Origin: Cloacibacterium caeni
Lineage (GTDB): Bacteria > Bacteroidota > Bacteroidia > Flavobacteriales > Weeksellaceae
Reading direction: 5' to 3'
Assembly (NCBI RefSeq): GCF_907163105.1
Contig: NZ_OU015321.1
Coordinates: forward strand, 496,001-560,000
Length of the DNA: 64,000 nucleotides
A program made the position numbers and the translations under genes. Each line of letters opens with the position of its first letter. Positions within the stretch are counted from its first letter, which is position 1. The notes under the pieces were generated by a model. That model did no database searches and was not told where the DNA came from. It saw nothing but the letters and a program-made list of their open reading frames with translations. Of this stretch, positions 46,750 to 56,047 are shown piece by piece.

Positions 46750-46778
46750 AAAACGCTAACTCGTAAAGTTAGCGTTTT
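46750..46778 (-). terminator. Hairpin between subtilase and E1 genes
   Basis: AAAACGCTAACT / AGTTAGCGTTTT with loop CGTAA; T-rich on both strands. It ends the transcript of the upstream subtilase gene. Confidence 0.8.
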
Positions 46779-46808
46779 CAGTAATTTAGGAGTTTTTATG
46801 ACTCAAAA

Positions 46809-48908
46809 TTATTCTTTAATAAACTTGTGAGAGTTTACATTTTTATCAGTCTTCACATTGATAATGTAAGTTCCTTTTGGTAATTTGCTTACATCAATGG
46901 TTTGGAAACTTTTTGCTTCTGTTTTTAGAACAGATTTTCCTGATAAGTCAAAAATATCTATTGTTTTAGCACCTTTTGGAATGAGTACGTTTACAATATC
47001 TTTAGTTTTGGTAGGATAAACAGTTACTAATTTTTCTTTTGAATTTTCGGAGGTTTGTAAAGATGCAGAAGAATCAAAACCTGTAATGATGATAGCGTAA
47101 TTTTGAGAAGAAATATTTTGGTTGTTGTCTACTAAATTTCCTTTTTGAGAAACTTCTACTCTATACATTCTACCAGCAATAGGAGTTGGAATAATAACTT
47201 GTTCTACATTATCAACAGTGTTATCGCCTTGGGTAGCAGGTGCCATAGGATTGCTAATATCTAATTTCCAAGGATAATAAATAGTATTGGTTACTGTATC
47301 TATAATTCTCAGGTCAAAGTCGTTAATAATCATAGAAGAATGATTATTTTGAAGTTCGTAATCTGTAGAGAATGGATTTGCAGCAGGGTCTATCCAAGAG
47401 ATGGTTGCTTTTAAAGATTCTCCATCCTTTGCAATAACTGTTTTTGTAAATTTAGTTCCCGAGTTTAATACATTTCTTTCAAAAAACGCTTTATTGTCTT
47501 TTTTGTCAATAAGAACTTGTGCGGCTTTAGATGCATCTACAAATCCCCATCCATACCATACATCGGGACCTATATTTCCTGCTTCATTAGCAGTATGGGT
47601 TAATAAAGCTTTCATTTCATCTGCTTTAAAAATGAAGCTGTTATTGTTGTATAACATTCTATTCACCTCCGTTAAAGCTCCAGCAATTCCAGTAACTATT
47701 GGCGCAGAATATGATGTTCCGTTTCCACCTAATCCATAAGTGTTATAAGTAGTTGCGTTTGAGTAGCTTGCAAGTGCCATCGTGCTTCCTACTGCTGAAA
47801 TATCTGGTTTTATCGCTCCATCTTTTCTAGGTCCTGCACTACTGTAGCTTGCTTTGGCTACATCATTTGAAGTGGTATATTGGTAATCAGCAGTGGTTAA
47901 TTGGTTAGTTGCACCAACGACTATAATATTTTTTGCTAAAGATCCTTCACCTATGCAGTTGTACCCTTGGCTACAATTTGCGGCGGGAATTACATCTGCT
48001 GCGTCAAATGGAACATAAGTATTGGATAAATTATCATATTTAAATTTAGGAAGAGAAGTGTTTTGAATAGGATGGGTTCCATAATAATTCCCGGCAGATT
48101 TAATGACGATTTGATTGGGATTTGTATATACAATTTCATCAAAACTTTTATCTCTTAAACTATAAGCTCCAGAATAAGTATCTTCAGTATTTAATTCATA
48201 ATTAGCTACCCAATAAAAGCCTTTTGTGGTGTAAATAGAAAATGGAGTGGACACATAGTTCCATCCCACATTTACACCATATGAATGGTTAGAGATGTTA
48301 GCATTTGAAGCAGCAAGTTTTTGATAATTATTTCCTTTTGTGGTATTGTTAAAGCTATAGCTGTCAATCATTACATTAGTCAGTACACCTTTCGCTCCAG
48401 AAGTTCCATATGGATTTGAAAAATCTCCTATCCCAATTGCTCCAATAATTCCAGCAACATCTGTTGCGTGGCTTGCATAGGCTACTTCACCATTTTCTTG
48501 ATCAAAGATTCTGTTTCCTCCATTAGTTGGTCCTCCAAATTCGTTATGTTTTTCGAAAACTCTGCCTCTATCCATTACTAGAATCTTCTGACTGCTGCCA
48601 GTGATGAGAGTATTGTTTAAACCTGTGAGGGTTCCATTTTGTAGAGAAAGAATATTGGCGCTTTTATTGGCGCGCATATCTTCAGACTCCCAAAAAAGAG
48701 GAATGTTGCCTGCAAATCCAGCATGAGTGGAAATAATTTCTTTTAATTGACTCTTTGAAAATTTTTGAGAAGAATTTTTCAGAAAAGAGGAAAGCCTATT
48801 ATTATTTTCTATTCTATCCTTAGCTAAAATAGAGTTTAATCTTGTGTTTTGTCCGTAATAATTGTTGATTAGTAAAAGACAATTTAAAATAAATATATTT
48901 TTTTTCAT
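46809..48908 (-). CDS. S8 subtilisin-like serine protease with T9SS sorting domain
   Basis: Exported protease of 699 residues, with ATG at 48908 (MKKNIFILNCLLLINNYYGQN) giving a signal peptide. The subtilase triad is intact: Asp in KILVMDRGRVFEKH near 106, His in YASHATDVAGIIG near 145, and Ser in GTSYSAPIVTGIAGAL near 404. A P-domain-like segment lies near 500-600. The last 75 residues (VTVYPTKTKDIVNVLIPKGAKTIDIFDLSGK ... LPKGTYIINVKTD) are a type A C-terminal sorting domain, so the enzyme is secreted through the type IX system and may be surface-attached. Confidence 0.93.
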   Translation of the reverse strand: MKKNIFILNCLLLINNYYGQNTRLNSILAKDRIENNNRLSSFLKNSSQKFSKSQLKEIISTHAGFAGNIPLFWESEDMRANKSANILSLQNGTLTGLNNTLITGSSQKILVMDRGRVFEKHNEFGGPTNGGNRIFDQENGEVAYASHATDVAGIIGAIGIGDFSNPYGTSGAKGVLTNVMIDSYSFNNTTKGNNYQKLAASNANISNHSYGVNVGWNYVSTPFSIYTTKGFYWVANYELNTEDTYSGAYSLRDKSFDEIVYTNPNQIVIKSAGNYYGTHPIQNTSLPKFKYDNLSNTYVPFDAADVIPAANCSQGYNCIGEGSLAKNIIVVGATNQLTTADYQYTTSNDVAKASYSSAGPRKDGAIKPDISAVGSTMALASYSNATTYNTYGLGGNGTSYSAPIVTGIAGALTEVNRMLYNNNSFIFKADEMKALLTHTANEAGNIGPDVWYGWGFVDASKAAQVLIDKKDNKAFFERNVLNSGTKFTKTVIAKDGESLKATISWIDPAANPFSTDYELQNNHSSMIINDFDLRIIDTVTNTIYYPWKLDISNPMAPATQGDNTVDNVEQVIIPTPIAGRMYRVEVSQKGNLVDNNQNISSQNYAIIITGFDSSASLQTSENSKEKLVTVYPTKTKDIVNVLIPKGAKTIDIFDLSGKSVLKTEAKSFQTIDVSKLPKGTYIINVKTDKNVNSHKFIKE

Positions 48909-49034
48909 AATAATTCGTAGTTTTTGCAAAGATATAAATTGTTAAGACTCTAATTTTGTTAGTCAATAGAAATTATAAATAAATATATATTTTTTAATTT
49001 TTTTTCGATTAAATTTGAACAAATTTTCTAAAGA

Positions 49035-52000
49035 ATGTACTTGATTTTTGATACGGAAACTACTGGTTTACCCCAAAACTTTAACGCACCCATCTCAGAT
49101 TCAGATAATTGGCCAAGAATGGTGCAGATTGCGTGGCAATTGCATGATGATGAAGGTAAATTAATTGAAAATCAGGATTATATCATTAAGCCTGAAGGGT
49201 ATGATATTCCTTTTAACGCGACCAGAATTCACGGTATTTCTACCAAAATGGCCAAAGAAGAAGGAAAGGATTTGGCATGGGTTTTAGAAGAATTTAAAAA
49301 AGCATTAGAGAAAACAAAAGTTGGTGTTGGTCACAATATTGATTTTGATTATAAAATTGTAGGCGCAGAGTTTTTTAGAAAAGAAATCGAAAATAATCTT
49401 CAAGAAATTCCCAAAGCTGATACGATGGAGTTGGGAACTGATTTCTGTGCTTTGCCAGGAGGAAGAGGAGGAAGATTTAAATCTCCAAAACTAGGCGAGC
49501 TTTTTGAAAAATTATACAGTTACCAGTTTGATGAAGCGCACAATGCAGCGGCAGACGTAAATGCAACCGCTCAGATTTTCTTCGAAATGGCGAGACAACG
49601 CATTATTCCTGCAGAGAAAATGCTCTGGACAGATGCTCAGTTTCAGCAATTTCAGAAAATTTGGAGTGAGCCGATTAAACCGTTTGATATTGTTATTAGA
49701 AGGCAAGTTGCAGATTCTAAGAAAAAGAAATCTACTGTAGATTTTGGCGATACCAAAGAAGTAGAAATTGGCGATTATTTCCATTTTCATAATCATACCA
49801 TTTATTCTACACTTGCCGCTACTTCTCATTTTAATGAACTGATAAAAGTAGCTGCCGAAAACGATTTTAAGGCAGTCGGAATGGTAGATTTAGGAAATTT
49901 GATGGGTGCTTTCAAGTTTGTTTCCGAAGTTGAAAAATACAACGGTGACCTCAAAAAAAAGAAAGCAGAAGCTGAAGAAAAAGGCGAAGAATTTACAAAA
50001 ACACCATTAATTCCTATTCTCGGTTGTGAGTTTTATATTTCAGAAAGACCAGAGCAAAAACAATTTACCAAAGATGATCCAGATAGAAGAACAAACATGG
50101 TTCTTTTGGCGAAAAATTTTCAAGGATATAAAAATCTAGCAAAACTATCGAGTTTAGGTTTTACCAACGGTTATTACGCTGGTGTACCAAGGATTTCTAA
50201 AAAGCAAATTGCAGAGTATAAAGAGAATTTGATTGCTGTTACAGCAGGGATTTATGGAGATGTTCCAAATGCGATTTTAAATTTCGGAGAACAAAAAGGA
50301 GAGGAAGTTTTTCTTTGGTGGAAAGAACAGTTTGGGGATGATTTCTATGTGCAAATTCAGAATCATGACATTGAAGAAGAAGAGCACTTAAACGAAGTTT
50401 TATTAGAATTAGCCGATAAACATGATGTGAAAATTTTAGCACAGAATGAAACTTTTTATACCAAAAAAGAAGATGCTAAAATTCAGGATATTATTACCTG
50501 TATCAAAGACGGAGAAAGAGTTTCTACGCCTATTGGTAAAGGATTTGGGAAGCGAAAAGGTTTAGCGAATGATCATTATTATGTGCAAAATCCTGAGGAA
50601 TTGAAGCAAACTTTTCGTCAGTTTCCTGATGCTTTCGAAGCTTACACAGACTTTTTACAAAAATTTAAACCTTATACTTTAAAAAGAGATGTTTTGCTTC
50701 CAAAATTTGATATTCCAGAAGAGTTTCAAAGCGAAGAAGATTTAAAAGATGGTGGTAAACGTGGTGAAAATGCTTATTTAAGACATCTGACTTACGAAGG
50801 TGCTAGAAAAAAATATGATGAAATTACGCCAGAAATTGCTGAACGTTTAGATTTTGAACTCGAAGTTATTGCGAATACAGGTTATCCTGGTTACTTTTTG
50901 ATTGTTCAGGATTTCTGTAACGAAGCCCGAAAAATGGGAGTTTCAGTTGGGCCTGGTCGTGGTTCTGCGGCAGGTTCTGCCGTTGCATATTGCATCGGAA
51001 TTACGAATGTAGACCCTATTAAATATGATTTACTTTTTGAGCGTTTCTTGAATCCAGAACGTATTTCTATGCCCGATATTGATATCGATTTTGATGATGA
51101 AGGAAGAGATGCTATCATAAAATGGGTAATTGAAAAATACGGACAAATGAATGTAGCTCAGATTATTACGTACTCTGTTCTCGGCGGAAAATCCGCGATT
51201 AAAGATGCAGGAAGAGTTCTGGATGTTTCGATTCCTGATACGAATGCGATTGCGAAATTAATTCCTGAAACTCCGGGAATGAATATTGCAAAAGCATTGA
51301 ACAAACCAGAAAAATTAAAACCAGAAGATAAACCTTTAGCCGAGGAAATGAAGGCGATTTTAGCGAATCCGAATGATTCTCGTCATCAAGTTTTGGCTTC
51401 GGCACAGAAAATGGAAGGTTGCATCAGAAATACTGGAATTCATGCTTGTGGAGTAATTATTACACCAGAAGATATTTCGAATTTAGTTCCGATTTCTATC
51501 GCGGCAAAAGATGCGGGAATTTTGGTGTCACAGTTTGATAACTCGGTAGCAGAAAGTGCTGGTTTATTGAAAATGGACTTTCTAGGTTTAAGAACGTTAA
51601 CCATCATTAAAGATGCGATAAAACTCATTAAGCAACGTCACGGAATTGAAATTAATACTGATGAAATTCCATTAGATGATAAAAAAACCTACGAACTTTT
51701 CAAAGAAGGAAGAACGATTGGGATTTTCCAATATGAAAGTGCGGGAATGCAAAAATACATGCGCGAACTGAAACCTACGGTTTTTGCAGATTTAATTGCG
51801 ATGAATGCTTTGTACAGACCTGGACCAATAAAATACATCCCGAATTTCATTAACAGAAAACACGGTCTGGAAGAAATTGTTTACGACTTACCAGAAACCG
51901 AAGAATATTTAAAAGAAACCTACGGAATTACGGTTTATCAGGAACAGGTAATGTTGCTTTCTCAGAAATTGGCGAATTTCACCAAAGGTGAAGCGGATAC

Positions 52001-53639
52001 GCTAAGAAAAGCAATGGGTAAAAAACAGAAAGACGTTCTGGATAAAATGTACCCGAAATTTATTGAAGGTGGAAAAAAGAATAATCTTAACGAAGAAAAG
52101 CTCAATAAAATTTGGAAAGACTGGGAAGCGTTTGCAGAATATGCATTTAACAAATCTCACTCCACTTGTTATGCTTTAATTGCTTACCATACTGCTTATC
52201 TCAAAGCCAATTATCCTGCGGAATATATGGCGAGTGTGATGAGTAATAACATTAACAACACAAAGCAAATTACGCTTTTTATGGAAGATTGCAGAACGAT
52301 TGGGGTAGATGTTTTAGGGCCAGATGTTAATGAATCTCAGTTCCAATTTGCGGTGAACGAAAAAGGGCAAATCAGATTTGGTTTGGGAGCGATTAAAGGA
52401 ATGGGAGAAGCTCCTTCTGAAGCTATTTATTTGGAAAGACAAAACGGAAGATTCAAAGATATTTATGATTTTTTTGAAAGAATGCCTTCTTCGCAAGTCA
52501 ATAAAAGAGTAGTGGAAAGTTTGGTGATTGCAGGAGCTTTTGACGAATTAGATTCTTATCACAGAGCGCAATATTTTGATGTGGACAATGCGGGAAGAAC
52601 CAATATTGAAAAGCTTTTGCGTTACGGGCAATCGTTTCAAGACAATAAAAATTCGGTGGAAAACTCACTTTTTGCAGATTTTGCAGATGAGGTTCAGATA
52701 GAAAGGCCGAAACTTTTACCTTGTGCAGAATGGCAAAATATGCATAAACTCAATCGTGAGAAAGAAATCATTGGTTTCTATCTTTCGGCGCATCCTTTAG
52801 ATGAATATAAGTTCCAGTATAAGTTTATCAATGGAGAATTTTCTAAAAATTTCGTTTTAGAAGACAATAAAAAAGATGAAATTGCTCCAAATGACTTGTC
52901 AGCTAAGATTTTAGATGAGGAAACAGACGATGATGAAAGCATTGATATAAGTTTAGAAGTTTCAGAAGATGAAGAATTGGTAGAAGAATCTTCTGCGAAA
53001 AAAGCTGAACCAAAAGGAAACTTCAATTTCTTGAATTTAGACGAAATTGATGCGTTTAAAGAGCAATTATTTCCTGCAGGAAGTCTTTTTGAAGCGCCAA
53101 AAGATTGGAAGGAAAGACAAAAAATGTTTGATAATGCTAGAGAATACACGGTTTCTGGCTTGATTACCGAAATGATTTTGCGAGATGGGAAAAATTCTGG
53201 CGAAAAGATTTGTTTCTTGACTTTAGAAGATTACACAGGAAGTTACAGTTTCAGATTAGGTGATAGAGATTATATGAAGTTGCGTGAAAAAATTGCCAAA
53301 GACCGATTTGTCATCGTAAAAATGAAGTTCACGCAAGGAAGCGAAGGAAGAGTTTTCACCAATGTTACAGATATTATGGATTTGAAAGATGCTTTCGAAA
53401 AGTATGCTAAATCGCTGTCACTAATTATTCCCGTAAATGAACTGAATAAAACGGATTTAGAATTTTTTAAAAACCAATTATTAGCAGAAAAAGGAGAACA
53501 TAAGCTGAATGTTTTTCTCCAGAATCCTTTAGACAATACTTTTGTGGAAGCGAGGGCTTTAAATCAAACGATTAATATTAATAATCAATTGCTTGAAAAA
53601 ATTCATGAATTTGGAAAATTTGAAATTTATTTAAACTAA
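49035..53639 (+). CDS. dnaE: DNA polymerase III alpha subunit with N-terminal 3'-5' exonuclease domain
   Basis: Replicative polymerase of 1534 residues. Residues 1-190 are a DnaQ-type exonuclease: Asp6 and Glu8 in IFDTETTGLP, GVGHNIDFDYKIVG near 97, and the EAHNAAADVNATAQ motif near 172. The PHP domain follows (FHFHNHTIYSTLAATSH near 251), then the C-family palm with GPGRGSAAGSAVAY near 638 and the catalytic acids in MPDIDIDFDDEGRD near 678. After these come the beta-binding and HhH region, an acidic linker near 1290-1320 and an OB fold (YTVSGLITEMILRDG near 1372). The fused exonuclease would give in-cis proofreading. A TAAATTTG -7 box lies at 49010-49017. Confidence 0.95.
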   Translation: MYLIFDTETTGLPQNFNAPISDSDNWPRMVQIAWQLHDDEGKLIENQDYIIKPEGYDIPFNATRIHGISTKMAKEEGKDLAWVLEEFKKALEKTKVGVGHNIDFDYKIVGAEFFRKEIENNLQEIPKADTMELGTDFCALPGGRGGRFKSPKLGELFEKLYSYQFDEAHNAAADVNATAQIFFEMARQRIIPAEKMLWTDAQFQQFQKIWSEPIKPFDIVIRRQVADSKKKKSTVDFGDTKEVEIGDYFHFHNHTIYSTLAATSHFNELIKVAAENDFKAVGMVDLGNLMGAFKFVSEVEKYNGDLKKKKAEAEEKGEEFTKTPLIPILGCEFYISERPEQKQFTKDDPDRRTNMVLLAKNFQGYKNLAKLSSLGFTNGYYAGVPRISKKQIAEYKENLIAVTAGIYGDVPNAILNFGEQKGEEVFLWWKEQFGDDFYVQIQNHDIEEEEHLNEVLLELADKHDVKILAQNETFYTKKEDAKIQDIITCIKDGERVSTPIGKGFGKRKGLANDHYYVQNPEELKQTFRQFPDAFEAYTDFLQKFKPYTLKRDVLLPKFDIPEEFQSEEDLKDGGKRGENAYLRHLTYEGARKKYDEITPEIAERLDFELEVIANTGYPGYFLIVQDFCNEARKMGVSVGPGRGSAAGSAVAYCIGITNVDPIKYDLLFERFLNPERISMPDIDIDFDDEGRDAIIKWVIEKYGQMNVAQIITYSVLGGKSAIKDAGRVLDVSIPDTNAIAKLIPETPGMNIAKALNKPEKLKPEDKPLAEEMKAILANPNDSRHQVLASAQKMEGCIRNTGIHACGVIITPEDISNLVPISIAAKDAGILVSQFDNSVAESAGLLKMDFLGLRTLTIIKDAIKLIKQRHGIEINTDEIPLDDKKTYELFKEGRTIGIFQYESAGMQKYMRELKPTVFADLIAMNALYRPGPIKYIPNFINRKHGLEEIVYDLPETEEYLKETYGITVYQEQVMLLSQKLANFTKGEADTLRKAMGKKQKDVLDKMYPKFIEGGKKNNLNEEKLNKIWKDWEAFAEYAFNKSHSTCYALIAYHTAYLKANYPAEYMASVMSNNINNTKQITLFMEDCRTIGVDVLGPDVNESQFQFAVNEKGQIRFGLGAIKGMGEAPSEAIYLERQNGRFKDIYDFFERMPSSQVNKRVVESLVIAGAFDELDSYHRAQYFDVDNAGRTNIEKLLRYGQSFQDNKNSVENSLFADFADEVQIERPKLLPCAEWQNMHKLNREKEIIGFYLSAHPLDEYKFQYKFINGEFSKNFVLEDNKKDEIAPNDLSAKILDEETDDDESIDISLEVSEDEELVEESSAKKAEPKGNFNFLNLDEIDAFKEQLFPAGSLFEAPKDWKERQKMFDNAREYTVSGLITEMILRDGKNSGEKICFLTLEDYTGSYSFRLGDRDYMKLREKIAKDRFVIVKMKFTQGSEGRVFTNVTDIMDLKDAFEKYAKSLSLIIPVNELNKTDLEFFKNQLLAEKGEHKLNVFLQNPLDNTFVEARALNQTININNQLLEKIHEFGKFEIYLN

Positions 53640-53643
53640 CATA

Positions 53644-53670
53644 AAACCGAGATTTTGTCTCGGTTTCTTA
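53644..53670 (+). terminator. Terminator of dnaE
   Basis: AAACCGAGA / TCTCGGTTT with loop TTTTG, followed by a T-rich stretch. Confidence 0.8.
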
Positions 53671-53801
53671 ATTAGAAAAGTGATTTTTTGAACAAAAAAA
53701 ATAAAGCAGTAATCTTAATGAAATGTTAAATTTGTATACGTATTTTGTATGATTTTAAGGTTTTGTGAGGGTTTTCGTTTTTTTAGTTGGTTATTTAAAT
53801 A

Positions 53802-53809
53802 TAAATTTG
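53802..53809 (+). promoter_or_regulatory. -7 element (TAAATTTG) for the LuxR-type regulator
   Basis: TAnnTTTG match, 20 bases before the ATG at 53830. Confidence 0.5.
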
Positions 53810-53829
53810 ACCAAACATAAAAACACAAA

Positions 53830-54477
53830 ATGATGACTCGTATTTTTCTTTTTGAAGAACAACAGCTTTTTAATGAAGCCTTGCAGTTTTTTATTAATTC
53901 ACAGCCAAATTATAGTGTTGTTGGTTCTCATAGTAATGAAGGTTCTTTACTAGAATGTCTTTATGGAGTAAATGCTGACATTATTTTATTTGGCATTAGT
54001 ATGATGAGTCCTAATTCTCACTTTATGATAGAACAAATTAAAAATGAATTTAAAAATCTTAAAATTATTGTTCTAAATGATGGTTTAGATATTAAAGAGA
54101 TTAGAAGACTCTATAAAATTGGAGTGCATGGTTTTTTAGAAAAAAAATCTCATAACGGGGAACTTCTTAATTCTATAGATTCTGTGATGAGTGGTAAAAT
54201 ATATTTAGATGTAAAAATAAGAGAGCGTTTTTTTTCAGAATATTTTGATAATAGCCCATGTAAAAATTCGGTAAAAATGGTTCAAGGCTTACTAACAATT
54301 AGAGAAAAAGATGTTATGAGACTTATTTGTGAAGGTTATAATAGTAAAGAAATTGCAGAAGAGTTATTTATAAGTATAAATACTGTAGAAACTCATCGAA
54401 AAAAAATTATTCAGAAATTTAATGTGAAAAATTCAATTGGTATTGTAAGATTTGCAATGCAGAATAATATGATTTAG
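53830..54477 (+). CDS. LuxR/NarL-type regulator with degenerate receiver domain (CsgD-like position)
   Basis: A 215-residue protein with a receiver-like N-terminus (TRIFLFEEQQLFNEALQFFI) and a C-terminal LuxR helix-turn-helix (LTIREKDVMRLICEGYNSKEIAEELFISINTVETHRKKIIQKF, about 151-195). The acidic pocket reads Glu-Glu. The strand that normally ends in the phosphorylated Asp reads ADIILFGISMMSPN, with Gly at the Asp position. The Lys of the final strand (GFLEKKS) remains. So it is unlikely to be a normal phospho-receiver. It lies next to the curli genes, tail to tail, and recalls E. coli CsgD; its role as curli regulator is inferred from place and architecture. No sensor kinase is adjacent. 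Confidence 0.85.
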   Translation: MMTRIFLFEEQQLFNEALQFFINSQPNYSVVGSHSNEGSLLECLYGVNADIILFGISMMSPNSHFMIEQIKNEFKNLKIIVLNDGLDIKEIRRLYKIGVHGFLEKKSHNGELLNSIDSVMSGKIYLDVKIRERFFSEYFDNSPCKNSVKMVQGLLTIREKDVMRLICEGYNSKEIAEELFISINTVETHRKKIIQKFNVKNSIGIVRFAMQNNMI

Positions 54478-54498
54478 AAACACACTCACTCTATATAT

Positions 54499-54535
54499 AA
54501 AAGCCTTTCTGTTACATTATAGAAAGGCTTTTTTT
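54499..54535. terminator. Bidirectional terminator between the regulator and the curli block
   Basis: AAAAGCCTTTCT / AGAAAGGCTTTT with a 10-base loop and a T run; it ends the + regulator gene and, in reverse, the last curli gene. Confidence 0.85.
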
Positions 54536-54542
54536 ATTGAGT

Positions 54543-56042
54543 TTATTGCCAGTCTGGCATTTCTGCATTAGTAAACAATGTAGTTCTTTGTAAATTCTGA
54601 AGAGACAAGTCTAGTGATATTTTTTGTATATTTTTTGTTGAAATACCATCATTAGAAGTGTTGGTGAAGATTATTTCTGCATTATTAGGAGAGAATCTAG
54701 GATCTAAATCATTGGTTCCTAATGTTTTTTTGCTTAAATCAGACAAATCTGTAAGGGTAGCTGTAGTAAATTCATATAAGAAAATTCTAGTGTCTAGTTG
54801 TCTATAACTGGAATCTTGATAATTAGAAACATCTTGACAGAAAATGAATTTTTTTCCATCTACCGAAAAGTTTATTCCGCCTACTGCACCTATACTATTA
54901 TTAACTATGGTTGTCAACACATTTCCTACCATATCTAAGATTCTAATATTAGAATTGTAGCCATTAATATTGTTAGTTTTAACTGCAATTTTAGCCTCGT
55001 CGTAACTCCAATCACATTCAGTAATGAATTCTCCTGCAGGCGCTGTGTAAATTAAAGTGGTTCCCGTTCCATCCTTATTTATTTTATACAATTTGTCAAA
55101 ACTGCCATAGATTAATTGGGTTCCACCTTGGTTCCAAGAGTAGTCTAATTCTTTAGAATTAAATCCTCCTATAGGAATTTTAGTTACTTGAAATTCTGCA
55201 GAACCATCTGGTTTGCTTGTAAATATATGGATATCTCCTGCAACGGATTTGAGATAAGCGATTAAGTTAGCGCTATTGTTTTTTCTTGGCCTCCACGCAT
55301 TTTCTTTTAAAGTAAAAAGATTGGTGTTTTCTAAGTTATTAGAAACTAAAGTGAGTTTTCCGTTGTTATTTTGTACATAATGAAGCCTATTTAAAGGAGA
55401 ATTAGAGGTGGTGAATTTATTACTAACGCTATAAACTGGGGTGTTTACTCCATCATTTACAATAACTTGCCAAAAATACGTGGTTCCATATTTTAGATTT
55501 TTAACTTCGTAATTTTTTTCTTTAATATCATTGATTTCAATTACATCTGTATTGCTGCTATTCTTTAAAATAAGTGTGTATTTCAAAATATCTTTTGTGT
55601 CAGGATCTGAGCAGTTCCATGAAAAGTTAATACTTAAAGGTTGATCTACCGTATTATTCGCAGGAGTAATTAAATCAGGAATAGCAGGTGATGAATTGAG
55701 GGTTTTGTCATCTAATAATTCTATTGCCACAGAAGATATTTGCCCTTCAGTTTTTATAGAAATCCCCATTGCTTTTGTAACGTAACCATCAGCTTCTGCT
55801 TTTAATGAATAATCTCCAAGTGGAATATCTTTAATTTCAAAGGTTCCACTAGCATCCGTAGTCACTGCTTCTGTAGTGGGAGAAGTGGTGATTCTAACAT
55901 TAGAAAGCGGAGTTCCTGATTCTTTTGCCGTTACTACACCTCTTAGTGTGGCTGTTTTAGTCTTAGAAATTAAATCTTCTCTACAAGAAAATAAACTAAA
56001 TAATGCAACCAGAATTATGGTTAATTTTAAGAAATTTTTCAT
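54543..56042 (-). CDS. Lipoprotein with CarboxypepD_reg, fibronectin-like and beta-propeller (TolB/WD40-like) parts
   Basis: Last gene of the curli block, 499 residues. The N-terminus MKNFLKLTIILVALFSLFSCRED has a lipobox (LFSC). Residues 35-110 are a carboxypeptidase regulatory-like beta sandwich (LRGVVTAKESGTPLSNVRITT, DIPLGDYSLKAEADGYV). Residues 115-215 form a fibronectin-type unit (PDLITPANNTVDQPLSINFSWNCSDPDT, YGTTYFWQVIVNDG). The rest has repeated blade-like segments (YSWNQGGTQLIYGSFDKLYKINKDG, CDWSYDEAKIAVKT, DPRFSPNNAEIIFTN). It starts 5 bases after csgG ends. Its function in curli export or anchoring is unknown. Confidence 0.75.
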   Translation of the reverse strand: MKNFLKLTIILVALFSLFSCREDLISKTKTATLRGVVTAKESGTPLSNVRITTSPTTEAVTTDASGTFEIKDIPLGDYSLKAEADGYVTKAMGISIKTEGQISSVAIELLDDKTLNSSPAIPDLITPANNTVDQPLSINFSWNCSDPDTKDILKYTLILKNSSNTDVIEINDIKEKNYEVKNLKYGTTYFWQVIVNDGVNTPVYSVSNKFTTSNSPLNRLHYVQNNNGKLTLVSNNLENTNLFTLKENAWRPRKNNSANLIAYLKSVAGDIHIFTSKPDGSAEFQVTKIPIGGFNSKELDYSWNQGGTQLIYGSFDKLYKINKDGTGTTLIYTAPAGEFITECDWSYDEAKIAVKTNNINGYNSNIRILDMVGNVLTTIVNNSIGAVGGINFSVDGKKFIFCQDVSNYQDSSYRQLDTRIFLYEFTTATLTDLSDLSKKTLGTNDLDPRFSPNNAEIIFTNTSNDGISTKNIQKISLDLSLQNLQRTTLFTNAEMPDWQ

Positions 56043-56047
56043 AATTA

